DNA of 64,000 nt, taken from contig OX359270.1 in NCBI GenBank assembly GCA_947179155.2, forward strand, positions 21,122,556-21,186,555, in the 5' to 3' direction. The translations under genes were made by a program, and so were the position numbers. Positions 21,816 to 32,806 of the stretch are shown here, in pieces. Origin of the DNA: Hedera helix. Taxonomy: Eukaryota; Streptophyta; Magnoliopsida; Apiales; Araliaceae. The notes under the pieces are model-generated. The model made no database searches. It was not told the origin of the DNA and worked only from the letters and a program-made list of their open reading frames with translations. Positions within the stretch are counted from its first letter, which is position 1, and the number at the start of each line of letters is the position of its first letter.

Positions 21816-23210
21816 ACTAGTTTCCACTGCATTCACGCCTCCCCCATTATGCTCGGGAAGAGGGTTGGCCTTTACATTCAGGGATTCTGGTTGCTCCACC
21901 ACGATCTCTCCGTTGTCAATCATGTTCTGGATTTTGTGTTTGAGAGACCAGCACTCCTGGGTGTCATGCCCCGGGGATGCCGAGTGGTAGGCGCATCTCT
22001 TGCTAGGGTCATATCTCTTGCTCTTTGGGTCTGACGGAGGCAATAGCTCGGTAATCTTCTTCTGGCTTACCAACAGGGCCAGTATCTGTTCCAATGAATC
22101 CCCCAATGGGGTGAACTCCCTCTCTTGTGGCTTTTCGAATCTTCGGCGCCCCTCATATCTCTGATTGTTGAAATTTGATGGACGCGGGACCTCATTTCTT
22201 TGCATGCGGACCGGGGGGCTGGTCATGGTTTTTCCAGATAGTCCTTGCAGCACCAGGGACACATCCTCTTCCTTTCTCTTCTTGGGTTTTCAGGATGAAC
22301 TGCCGTAGTTTCCACTCTGAATTTGCTCCGCAACAGCTTCAAGAGCTGTGAAATCTCGGATCTTTCCTGACTTCAATCCCATCTCAGCCATCTCCCCATG
22401 CTTGATCATTTCCGCAAAAGGCTTCCCTATCCCTGCTATTACTCTTTCATAATAGGGAGCCTCCTGGATATCAATGAAAGTCATGACCATTTCTGCCTCA
22501 CTCATGGGTGGGTTCACTTGGGCTGCCATCCTCCTCCACCGTTGAGCATAGTCTCTGAAGGATTCACTGGCCTGTTTTTTGATTTTGGTCATCTGGTAGC
22601 GGTCCGGGGCCATCTGGGACTGAAAACTGTATTGGGTTAGGAAAGTGTGGGCCAGCTCCTCCCAGTTGTGGATCTTAGCATTATCCAATCTTGTATACCA
22701 TGTCCTAGCCTCCCATGTCAGGCTTTTCTGGAACAGTTGCATCCTTAGCGATTCGTCCTCAGCATATCCCCCTAGCTCTCCGATGTATACTTTCAGATGC
22801 GTGTATGGATCCCCCGACCCGTTGTACTTTTCAAATTCAGGGAGTTTGAACTTTTCGGGATATCTGGTTCCTGGAAATATGCAAAGGTCGGAATAGTTCA
22901 CGCTGCCATATGACCCGATCCCCTTCATCGTTTTGATGGCCTCTTCCATCTGCTTTATCTTCTTACTAACACCACTGGCCACCTCGTCTTCTGGGATGAT
23001 AATGACTTGCTTTGGTAGCTCTACTTTTGGAGTTTCGGGGGTCAGTACATTCCCTTGAGATGATGGCCCCGGCGGGTCCTCGAGCTGTGGCCCTGATTTT
23101 AGTTTGAAATGCTCTTTGAGCAACATGGTCAATTCTGTCATTTGATTTTTCACAGCATTGAACTCTTCCCGAGATACGGGCGCCAGGTCAGGATTAGGGT
23201 TCTCAGCCAT
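21816..23210 (-). pseudogene. Tat gag (capsid and zinc knuckle), one stop codon
   Basis: Start chosen at the ATG giving MAENPNPDLAP (23210); the frame is also open from 23318, so the upstream Met is possible. The middle holds the retrotransposon gag domain (EKFKLPEFEKYNGSGDP, then TWYTRLDNAKIHNWEEL, then ESFRDYAQRWRRMAAQV). An in-frame TGA at 22290-22292 interrupts it after ...GNYGSSS, and the same frame continues with a basic stretch and a zinc-knuckle-like motif CAYHSASPGHDTQECW. The stop fits a C-to-T change in a CpG. Gag packages the RNA and is the N-terminal part of the polyprotein. The reading frame shifts near 21811-21815, before protease. Confidence 0.9.
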
Positions 23211-23979
23211 CTCGACTGTTGATTCTCTGGCTTTCTTAGATCGGAGACGGGTTTGGGGAGCAATCCTGCGAATAAACAAACCAAGTTTAGTTCCGGGAAA
23301 TGACACTGGTGGATGCATGCTAAAGCAAATATTTTTGTGTTTTTGAGTTTTGTAATCTTTTCCTGCAAAATAGGGTTAGTATCCCTTTATTTTAACCAAA
23401 GTATGATAGTGTGCAATTATGATGCTCTCCAAGCTGTCCCTGTAAAACAGAGGTTAGTATCTTTTATTTGGACAAAAGTGGGAGGTACAAAATGATTGAC
23501 TACAGTATGATATCATGTGCGTAAATCGTAAAAGGGTATGAAGAGACCTACCACGCGTCGGGTTTATCTGAGGCTGACCTACCCTAAGTTACTCTCGCGG
23601 GCTTTTCGGCATGAAGGTTCCCAGATCTTCGCAACATACTCGAAGGAAAAAATCCGATCTTTCAATTGGATTGGATCTGAGTGGATGCTTTTCCTGAGCC
23701 TCGCCGGGGAGCACCCCTTTGAGTCCAGTAATCCACATCCGACGGGTTTGCCTCAGGAGGAGGAACTGCTCAACATACATTCAATCATACATTCACCGTT
23801 CCTCACCGTATGCATATGATGCTAATACAGTAAAGACTTGAAAAGAAAACGCAATCACACCATCCACATACACGCACAAAAAAAGGTAAATCAACGCAAA
23901 TAACGCCAACACACATTTTTTAGATTTTTAAAGGATAGGAAAACATCAGGATTTTAAATGCGGCTTAAGCCCTCTAATG
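23211..23979 (-). other. Tat leader between primer site and gag
   Basis: Non-coding leader of about 770 bp. On the minus strand an acceptor-like TTTATTCGCAG occurs near 23268, shortly before the gag ATG, so the leader may be spliced. The 93-codon plus-strand frame at 23538-23819 is unsupported. Confidence 0.5.
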
Positions 23980-23997
23980 TCCCCAGCGGAGTCGCCA
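23980..23997 (-). promoter_or_regulatory. primer-binding site (tRNA-Arg type)
   Basis: Two bases after the 5' LTR the minus strand reads TGGCGACTCCGCTGGGGA. This complements a tRNA 3' end with acceptor stem GGAGTC-G-CCA, as in plant tRNA-Arg, the primer used by Ogre/Tat elements. Confidence 0.88.
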
Positions 23998-23999
23998 GC

Positions 24000-26226
24000 T
24001 GTCGACGCCGGGATTTTTGTCGTCTCGTTTTTTTATTATTAAAATGTCCCTTTCCAATTTTAGCCTTTTGAATTAAATGTGATTTTGAAAAGGGTCGGCT
24101 TAATGTCGACGGGTTTTGAAAGATCGATTTTTTTATGAGCCAATTGACCAGAGTCGCCAGTTGGTATATTTGAAATGGATGTACCAACTCATCCGAATTT
24201 AGTTTTTTTTGTAATCGCTGGCTCATATGTGACTCCGAGTTAATTGGTCCGCAAACCGAGATTCATAGAGTTCGGGGGTTTGCTTAAGCGAGGGGAAGGT
24301 GTTAGGCACCCCCCGACTTTCGTGAAACACGGTTACCGCAATCTCGATGTTTTCTTATCCTTTTAAATCCTAAAAGGTGTGTGTGTGTGTGTGTGCCTAA
24401 ATGGACGTTTGTGGTGCGTTTTGCATAACAAGTTTGCTTTTATTTTATATAGCAAAAGTGTTTATCTGGAAAGTGTTTTTGGACGTTCTTTGACCCAAAT
24501 GACGAGGCTTCGCTTTTTATAAGAAAGATTGATTTTAATTTCGAAAGCGTTAAGGGTTTTTTATTTAGATGTCATTTTAGAAAACAATAGTTTTAAACTT
24601 TTGTCAAATAGGAATCGAGACCATACATTGCCTTCTAACAGTTAATATAAATAAAACGAGGACAACTTCTAGAACTCTTTAACCCTATGCACAAAGTTTA
24701 ATGAAAACATTTATTTATTTGCAAAATCGTTTTTTTGTGACGTTTTAAAACCAACTAAAGCCTATTCATCAATCATGGATTAAAGTTTGCCAAAACACTT
24801 AACCTTTAAACCTCGTGAATCTAATATCCTAAATTGATCACTTTTAGAAAATCTTCATCGTTTGCCTTATTTTGGAAAACCGTTTTTCGTGTCGTAAATT
24901 AAAACAAACATCCCAAAACGTGTCGGGGCTATCCATGGGCATGTGAGCCATCCAGACAACCCCAAACACCCACAATCACATATTTTATTATTATCACGGG
25001 GCCTTAACCCGAACACGACTTTGTGTCGTTTTAAGGCCCGATATTACAACATACACATACATGGACCCTATATCATGATTACATATACCCAAAACGTCCA
25101 TCATCGGGATTCGACCGCTAGGATCTCCTCCCTAGGCTCACAATCACCCAAATAGCTACATAACCAATAATAAGCCAAATCTAAACAATATTAAACATCA
25201 CTATCGCATTACATAACCCAAATATCACCCAAACCAACACTACGCATTACTCATTACCACGACGAGCGAAAAATCACCGTACGGGTGTCATCGGGGCGTT
25301 AGGAGGAATTATGTTCCGATGGAACCCTCGCTAACGACGCCTAACCCACGGATCATCACCCACATAATAACATATTACATCAAATAAACCAAACACAATG
25401 CTATACTAACAATACAAACAAAAAAATCCAAAACAAACAACTTTTCACCTTGCAAAACGTCGATTCGAGCCTCTTATATCATAAAATGAACTACACCACA
25501 AGATCACTCAACTAAAATAGCACAACAATATGGATCTAATGCTTGAATCTAACCAAAACCGAGCTTTCTCTCTCTCTCCCGCGATCTTTCTCTCTCTCTT
25601 TTTCTTTCTTTTTCTTCTTCTTTTTTGCTCTCGGGTGGAAATGACCGCTCTATAGGCATTTCCAGGCAGCCGCAGATGCATCTGCGGCTGGCCGCAGATC
25701 CATCTGCGGCTGGGCAGCAAGCCGCCTGCGCCGTTTCCTCGGCTGTCGTGTGCCGTCTCCTCGAGCCGTGCGAAACCTCGAAAATCGTTTGGCCGCAGAT
25801 GCATCCGCGGCTGTCTGGCTTGCTTTTCTCGATTTTCGTGCCACGCGGTCTTAATTCGCCAATTTCTGCGGTATTATTTTGGAAGGCTGTATTTTTGCAA
25901 TCCGAAAATCCCTGGAAAACGTGCCATATTGTTCTGGGAGGCTAGTTCGGAGGGCTGCGACTTGATATAGAATTTAATACTTGTGCTTGGCTTCGTAAGC
26001 GGAGTGGCCATTAGTCGTCCTTTGTGGTCAGCTCAGGTGTTTCGGAATCAACTGTTTGCCTTGCCTCAAGTGATCGGATGCTCGTTGTCCGTTGTGGCGG
26101 CTTTGACCGTAAATCGTTGGGGTGGCTTCGTGTTGGGGTCTACCTCCCTTTTCGCGTGTCAGGTCAAATGACGATTTTACCCTCCTGCCAGGGTTAGTAG
26201 AGAAGTGCAAAAATTGGGTGTCTACA
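24000..26226 (-). repeat. 5' LTR of the Tat element (right copy, 2,227 bp)
   Basis: Sense-strand promoter LTR: starts TGTAGACACCC at 26226 and ends GGCGTCGACA at 24000, directly before the primer-binding site. It carries one extra about 21-bp palindromic unit (25691-25711) relative to the other LTR. Confidence 0.97.
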
Positions 26227-26410
26227 ATTATTATTATTATAATTATTATTATTATTTTATTATTATTATTACTAATAATAATAATAATAATAATAATAGT
26301 AATAACAATAACAATAATAATTATTGTTATTATTATTACTATTATTATAATAATAGTAGTAGTAGTAATAATAATAATAATAATTATAATTATTATAATA
26401 ATAATAAATA
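26227..26410. repeat. ATT/AAT microsatellite (right part)
   Basis: Continuation of the trinucleotide run on the far side of the Tat insertion. Its first five bases ATTAT (26227-26231) repeat those at 8173-8177 and form the target-site duplication. Confidence 0.95.
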
Positions 26411-26621
26411 AAAAATTGCACATAAATAAAATGAGTCACCTTTTTAGCATTGATGTCATTTTTCTGCTTGTCGGGTATTGCGGTCGTTATATTTACACAT
26501 GCAAATTAATTTGGGTAGAAAATCACGGGGACGGTTCAGATTCATTCTAATTGATTTGTAAGTTATTTTATGTTGCAAAGAGTCTTTAGGTAATAGAGTA
26601 TTTTTGAAATTTTAATTTACA

Positions 26622-26639
26622 CTGTGCCTTTAGGTACGG
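26622..26639 (+). repeat. second, decayed Helitron-type hairpin
   Basis: CTGTGCCTTTAGGTACGG followed by ATAATTACG is a mutated version of the hairpin and tail at 27282-27310. It may be an older Helitron end or an internal duplicate; no intact CTAG follows it. Confidence 0.45.
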
Positions 26640-27310
26640 ATAATTACGTATCATCTCTTTGGTGTTTTTGCGGGATATATTGAAAGTAACTATTGTAGTA
26701 AGTTCTGACTCATGCTATGAAAATCTTTTGTCCAATTTCAAGAAAAAATATAGAGAAAAAAATGTTATGGTGATGCGATTTAATTGGTGTAATGACAATA
26801 TTTTTTTATTTGGACTTAGAGAGTTCATTTTATACTTTTGGGTATATATGCAAAAATATTTCTTTTGAATTTTTATATTTTTTTTTTCCTTATTGGATCT
26901 TACGAAATGGCTTGCAGTACTACTATTTTTTCACAGAAAATATTGTTCATGGATCATATTGATCGATGGTTAGATATACTAGAAGCAAATAAATGCTGTC
27001 AAACTTCTCATTCTATTTTGTCATTAAAGGAAAGATGTGTAATATACTCGAAAATATTATATTACACAAATTTGACTCCGCTATCGTCAATCAATTAATT
27101 GCTTAAACCTGTTAAGAACTAATTTTAAGTTGGGAATGAGTAGCACACTAATGTTTGTCTCAAAAATAAACTATGACTGGATTGAGTACTAATCTTTTTG
27201 TATTAATGGTTGGCCACAACAGTTTTAGATTTTTTAATTTAAAAATATTAAATACAGTACTCAACTGTTATATTAATTATACCGTGCCTTCAGGCACGGG
27301 TTATCCCTAG

Positions 27311-28214
27311 TATATTTATAAAGTAAGAAGTATTCCCCTTACAAATGATGGGAAAAGACATGGAAATAATAGTCAAGGCAACAGCTGAGGGCACGTTTCG
27401 GGAGAAGCAGCTGAGGGCACAAAAGAAGAATAGTCAAGGCGAGGACTCCATTAATCCTTCTTCTATTCTCGAATTTCCTGTTTCTCCATAACCCAGTTTC
27501 TACGTTTTGTGATCTCGATCTATTCTCAACTCTCTTGAGGTATGTTATTTTTTAGGGTTTTCTTATCCACACAATTTTTTTTTCTAGGGTTAAGATGATC
27601 TTCATGTCATGTCGAGATACAAGGCAATTCCTTCTCCCGTATCTGGCTACTCATGGGTTGCATATCCGACCACTGTATTGGCGTCGTGGCCCGGGGTTCG
27701 CCGGAGAGATAAAGAAGAGGACAAAATTGTCATTTAGAAAAATAGAAGAGGACATAATTGTTATTTCATTTGGTCAAACTTGCTTAAAAAAATGACTCAT
27801 AAGTCATTTTGAAATAAGTTCCAAATACTCTGCTTATTTTTTTTGACTAATAAATTAACTTATAAGTCATAATTTAAGCCATTACCGAACAGTTCTTATA
27901 GGGAAATGACCGAACAGGCCTAAATCATTAATAAATTTTATTTTTTTGGCTGGGATAATATTTTTTATTCTGCTAAATCAACGGTAGATATTCTCATATT
28001 TAGTGTGGCTGTGTGGGTTTATCACAACGGCTTAGAATTTCATGCTTGTGTTGAAAAATCACTCGTCCGCATATTATGTTAATGTTTTAACGGAGTTTTA
28101 TTGTATTTTAGGTAATTTTAGTGTTTACTAGTTATTGTTATAATTTATTCTTTTTTAAATTTGTTACTTGTTATTTATTTGAAAGAATTTGACTTTGACT
28201 TTTTAACATTGTAA

Positions 28215-28262
<48 letters not shown>

Positions 28263-29751
28263 CTACAATTTTAATACATTTTAGTCATTTTAATTATTTA
28301 AAAAAAATTATATATGTCACTTTTGATCTTCTTTTTTATTTTTGAGAAATATTGTCCATCTGCTTTATGAATTGGTGACACAACTCATATTCACTAGCTT
28401 GGTGTTTGCTGCTAGGCACGAGGTTTGACAATTGTGTTTTAAAACGAGTTCATGATTTCGTACGAAAGTACTATCCTCATTAAAAAATATTAAATTTTTT
28501 ATATTCTTTTATAAAAATATTTAATTAGATACAGTACTTAATTTAATTCGAATTTAATAATTAAATTAGTAGTTGATGATTGTGTTATATTATATTAATA
28601 TAATAACAACATCAATAGTAATATGTTAATATTATATAGGATAATTTTCCTAATAAAATTGCAACATTCTAAAACTATATTATTTAACAAATAATTAAAT
28701 TTTAAATAGTTAATTATTAATAAATTTAAAACTTTTACAATAGTAATTCATCTATTCGTATAATAAAAATAACAAAATATTCATCTTTTTATCTTACTAA
28801 TTTAGTTGTATATTTTTTTATTTATCTGATAATAAAATATTACTTAAATTCAACGTCATACTTATATATTTTACTAACAATAAAAATAATTATATAATTA
28901 AATATTACTAATAGTAAGAATATGAAATGTTATAAACCGGTAATTTAATTAAAAATTATATGGAAACAGAAATGATGGTAGAAAGATTATTATGGTAGTA
29001 AACTATAGATGGAAAGGATGGAAAAGTAGCCAAATGAGTATTTATGTAATTATTAGGATATTTTTTTTATGAAAAAGAGCGAGAATTTGTGTTTAGAAGG
29101 GAGGATGAAGTACATTTCATGGACAACGTAGGTGCATGTAGGACTTTGAACTTGTGAAGGTGATGTTGATGAAAAAGAGTTGTTACGTTAAATAGAAGTT
29201 CGTTAGTGAAAGAAAACGTTTTTTTTTCTAAGGAATTGTATGACCAATTCATAACTTACCATTGTGATATTGATGAAAGGGAGTTGTTGACGTTACATTG
29301 CGATATTGATAAAAATGAGTTGTTGATGTTAAGTAGAAGTTGGTTAACGATAAAAAACATTCTTTTATGGGATTGGATGACTAATTTTCAATTTTATTTG
29401 GACTTTTACATATGTTTTTATAATATTTTATAATTAATAAGATTCAAACTCTTAATTTTTATATTAATTAAAATAAGTAACCATCGGTTAGTTGAGTTGA
29501 TTTAGACATACAATTTGAATTTTGAGGGCTCACTTGAACACAAACCAATCTCAATAGATCGTAGCGGACCGCCTCAAAAATTGGCTAAAAAAGATAGTCC
29601 TTTTGAATTGGGTACCCCGTACAATCGTTTCATCCAGATATCTATTGTTTTGAATTTGAATAATTTAACCATACACCATCTCTTTACCTAAACAACTATT
29701 TTTTAGCAACAAAAAAATAAAAATTGGATGAAGGGTATTTATGTAATTTAA

Positions 29752-29754
<3 letters not shown>
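27311..29754. other. AT-rich intergenic DNA with possible gene-start fragment
   Basis: From 27340 to 27740 the sequence is less AT-rich and looks like a plant 5' end: CT-rich leader, GTATGTTATTTT donor-like and TTTTTTTCTAG acceptor-like sites, then an ATG at 27609 opening 42 codons (MSRYKAIPSPVSGYSWVAYP...) ending TAG at 27737. I do not recognise the product. About 27,786-27,921 holds TAAGTCA/CCGAACAG sequence of MITE type. The rest is AT-rich, with an imperfect duplication at 29,160-29,350 (GATRTTGATGAAA...GAGTTGTT). Confidence 0.35.
28214..28260. repeat. ATT microsatellite
   Basis: About 15 uninterrupted ATT units in intergenic DNA. Confidence 0.95.

Positions 29755-29804
<50 letters not shown>
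29755..29804. repeat. AT/TG compound microsatellite
   Basis: A short TA run followed by about 18 TG units, beside the right end of the pararetrovirus fragment. Confidence 0.95.
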
Positions 29805-29805
<1 letters not shown>

Positions 29806-29819
29806 TAGAGGCCTTTCGG

Positions 29820-32540
29820 CCAGAACAAGTTGACAAACTTTTTCCCTAATTGCTTGTTCTATTCTTTTTATTAGTTCTTCAGTTTCAATTATACGATTAA
29901 GGAAATACTGTTGATTATATTCACCAAAAGTATGGTTCTGACTGTAGAAACGATAACATAATAATCAATGGACATAAAACATAATGGATAAAAGAGATAC
30001 TTACAAAACACACGAAGCTTTTATTCTTTTCAGAATATTCGTGATATATCTATACTGGTCAAAATGAGGAGGAAATTGTTGGGTAGCAAGATACCTGCGT
30101 TTAATTTTCCATGGATCATTCATCCATTTTTCATCATTCTGTTCAATGTAAAGTACTATTTCTTCACAATTACTGTTAAATATGTATTTTTCTGGGGTTA
30201 CCAATACATTTTTTGTTGTTTGCCTAGAAGAAGCCTCAGGAATACTATTTTGAGTATTTAGACTCGAAAATTCTGATTTCTGCCTCAGCCTCGGCCACGT
30301 CATCTGCTGGTCATTAGCCCTACAAGTATTCTCTGGTTAAAAAATCAGGTAAAGAATTATGTTCCCCTTTGATATATTCAATATCAAAGTCAAATACTAA
30401 TAAAATACTTTGTCAAGAAGCAAATATTTGCTTGGATGTAAGATTTTGAACATCTTTTTTAAAAATCTGTTTGGCTACAGAACAATCAACTCTAATTAAA
30501 AAATGTTGATTTAAAAGATCATCTTGAAATTTTAAAACACATTTAACAATTGTTAAACATTCCTGTTTAATAGTAGAATAATTTAAGACTGGTCCTTTCC
30601 ATGTTCCTGATGCAAATCGAACAGGTTCTTCTTTATTTTTATTAGGATTAAACTGTTTCAGAATTCTCCCATAACCTTGATTGGAAGCATCTGTTTCTCC
30701 AATTTTTTTTCATTCAGGGTTTGGTAATGATAAACAATGTAACTGTTTTACTTTTGACTTTATTAACTTTATAGCTTGTGTATGCTGGTCAGTCCATGGT
30801 AAATGATTCTTTGTAATCTGGTAAATAATATAGCTGCATCTTTTGATAATTGTGGATAAAAATCTCTAATATAATTAAGATTTCCTAAAAATCATTGTAA
30901 TTGAGTTTTATATTTTATTTCATTTGGAAATTTAGAGCCAAACTCAATACTTCTGTTTATAAGAATAATAGTTCCATTGTTAATGGTGTGACCAAGAAAT
31001 CTTACAGTTGTTTGAAAAAATTTCATTTTTGGTGCAGAGATAACTAATCCATTTCTGATGACAATATTTTTAACTATGTTTAAATGTATAAAATGCTGGT
31101 CTATAGATGATGAAAATATAAAAACATCATCAATATAACAAATAGTGAATGAAGAATATATGTTGAATATATCATTCATTATATCCTGGAATTCAGAAGG
31201 GTCATTTTTAACACCAAAGGGTAAAACATTCCATTCATAGTGACCAAAGGGTACTGTAAAAGTTGTTTTATATCTATCATGTTCAGCAATTTGGATATGC
31301 CAAAATCCTGATTTAAGATCGAATTTAGAAAAAACTACAGCATCATATAGTCTATCTAAAAGGTATTTTTTTATTCGGGATAGGATATCGGATCCATTTT
31401 AAAACATTATTTAGAGGTTTATAATTGATAACTAGTCTAGGTATACCTCTTTCAATTTTTGCATTTTTATTAACATAAAATCCAGTACAACTCCAAGGAG
31501 AATGACTAGGTCTGATGAGTTGTTTTTGTAATAGCATCTCTATTTCTGTTTTGCATAATTCTAAATATGCTTTTTTCATTTGGCTAGGTCTAGCTTTAGT
31601 AGGAATATTTTTCTCATTAAATTTAGGGATATAAGGAAGAAAAATAACATGCTTCTTTCTTTCCCAAAAAGTATTAGGTGTAGTTTCACAAATTTCTGAT
31701 TGGAATTCTTGAATAATTATTTTAACCTTATTTTGTAATGAAGATTGTTGGATTTTTTGTTCAGTAGTAAGAAATTGGATCTCCTTTTGGATAAAATTTA
31801 TCTGTTTTTCTTTAGAAGTAATTAGATCATTAATTTGGTCTAATTCTTTGGTATATGGTTTAGTTATAAATTCAAATATAATTTGTCTGTTATTAATTGT
31901 AATGTGAATGCCTAAAGCATCAATTTTTGTTATAGGCATTAATAAGCATAAGAAATGTGTTCCCAAAATTATATTTTGAGACATATTTTTGATTAAGACG
32001 AATGATGTTGGTAGACATAGTCCTTGATTACAAATAAAAACTTCTGGTATTTTATAATTAATTTTCATAGAGTTTCCACTTGCACTTATCAATGATTGTG
32101 TGAATTTCTGGAAATATTTGGTGGGAATAAGACCTTCCTGAATACAATTCATATCAGCTCCACTGTCAACTAGAGCGATGACATCTCTTATTATAAAATC
32201 TGGTTTTATAATAAAAGTGATTCTGATATACCATTTTTGAAATATTACTTGGTTTAATAACATTAAATACTGATCATCATTATTAGTGTCTTTTGTTCTT
32301 GATGATTCAGGTATATCTTTATTATCATTAGATATTTTTCGTTTAATGTTATTTAAATCTTGAAAAATTGTTTGATCCGCTATTTGAAGCTGTTTAACTT
32401 CATATTTTAAGATATTTATTTCTATTTTTAAATCTTGGATTGATATAGGTTTTTCTTTTATTGGATTATTTTTCATACGATTTAAGACTTCTCTTAAATT
32501 GTAATTTTCTGTAGAAGTTGTTTCTATTTTCTGAGTATGA
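29820..32540 (-). pseudogene. endogenous pararetrovirus pol fragment (Caulimoviridae-like)
   Basis: Old integrated viral fragment on the minus strand, read 32476 to about 30001. The first open block (32476-31352) has an N-terminal helical region, an aspartic protease (ALVDSGADMNCI) and the start of reverse transcriptase (PRLVINYKPLNNVLKW). The next block (31179-30892) holds the YIDD active-site box. RNase H-like sequence follows to about 30,330, then a C-terminal block (30303-30001) with WMNDPWKIKRRYL. The reading frame is broken in at least four places and no complete virus genome, coat or movement region is seen, so this is a dead fragment. Spacing and the protease-RT-RNase H order without integrase fit plant pararetroviruses; the genus is not resolved. 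Confidence 0.72.
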
Positions 32541-32544
32541 TTTT

Positions 32545-32801
32545 AATGACAAATTTGGAGAAATTTCATTAAGGCGCTGGGGCGTGGGCATGCTTGGCAT
32601 GTGGCGGGGCGTGGGCATGCTTGGCATGTGGCAAGCATTGAGGCACTGTCTTTGGGCGCTTAGGGACTGAATGAGTAGGATTTTTGGAAAGCTAGGAATT
32701 TTTTAGGGTTTTTCAATTGACGAGCATCGTTAGTGCTAAGTAGTTAAAATTGGAAACCTAATTTAAGATAGTTAAAATGAACTATCGTAAGGAGTCATGT
32801 T
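32545..32801 (+). mobile_element. left fragment of a truncated chromovirus-type LTR
   Basis: Left piece of the LTR whose right piece is 48800-50034. It joins that piece directly once solo LTR E and one copy of its ATGTT duplication (32797-32801) are removed. It contains a 27-bp duplicate GGGGCGTGGGCATGCTTGGCATGTGGC-like unit at 32579-32632. Its own 5' end is missing. Confidence 0.55.
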
Positions 32802-32806
32802 TGTAA

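Larger units (their letters stand above)
8178..26226 (-). mobile_element. Tat-lineage Ty3/gypsy LTR retrotransposon, complete, 18 kb
   Basis: Complete element in minus orientation. Long LTRs (8178-10387 and 24000-26226) begin TG and end CA, and ATTAT is duplicated on both sides. Order in the sense direction: 5' LTR (right), tRNA-Arg-type primer site, gag, protease, G-patch, intron, reverse transcriptase, RNase H, a second RNase H, integrase, two antisense genes, tandem array, polypurine tract, 3' LTR (left). The second RNase H after the first, the protease D-G-G-S box, the primer type and the LTR start TGTAGACACCC mark the Tat lineage (Ogre/Retand relatives). Antisense genes behind pol and no extra frame before gag suggest a Retand-like branch; that placement is inferred. 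LTRs differ at roughly 25 sites by eye (about 1 percent). The sense polyprotein is broken, so this copy is non-autonomous. Confidence 0.97.

Noticed and set aside
26122..26550. Open frames on both strands across 26,030-26,550
   Set aside because: Translation of LTR end plus trinucleotide repeat.
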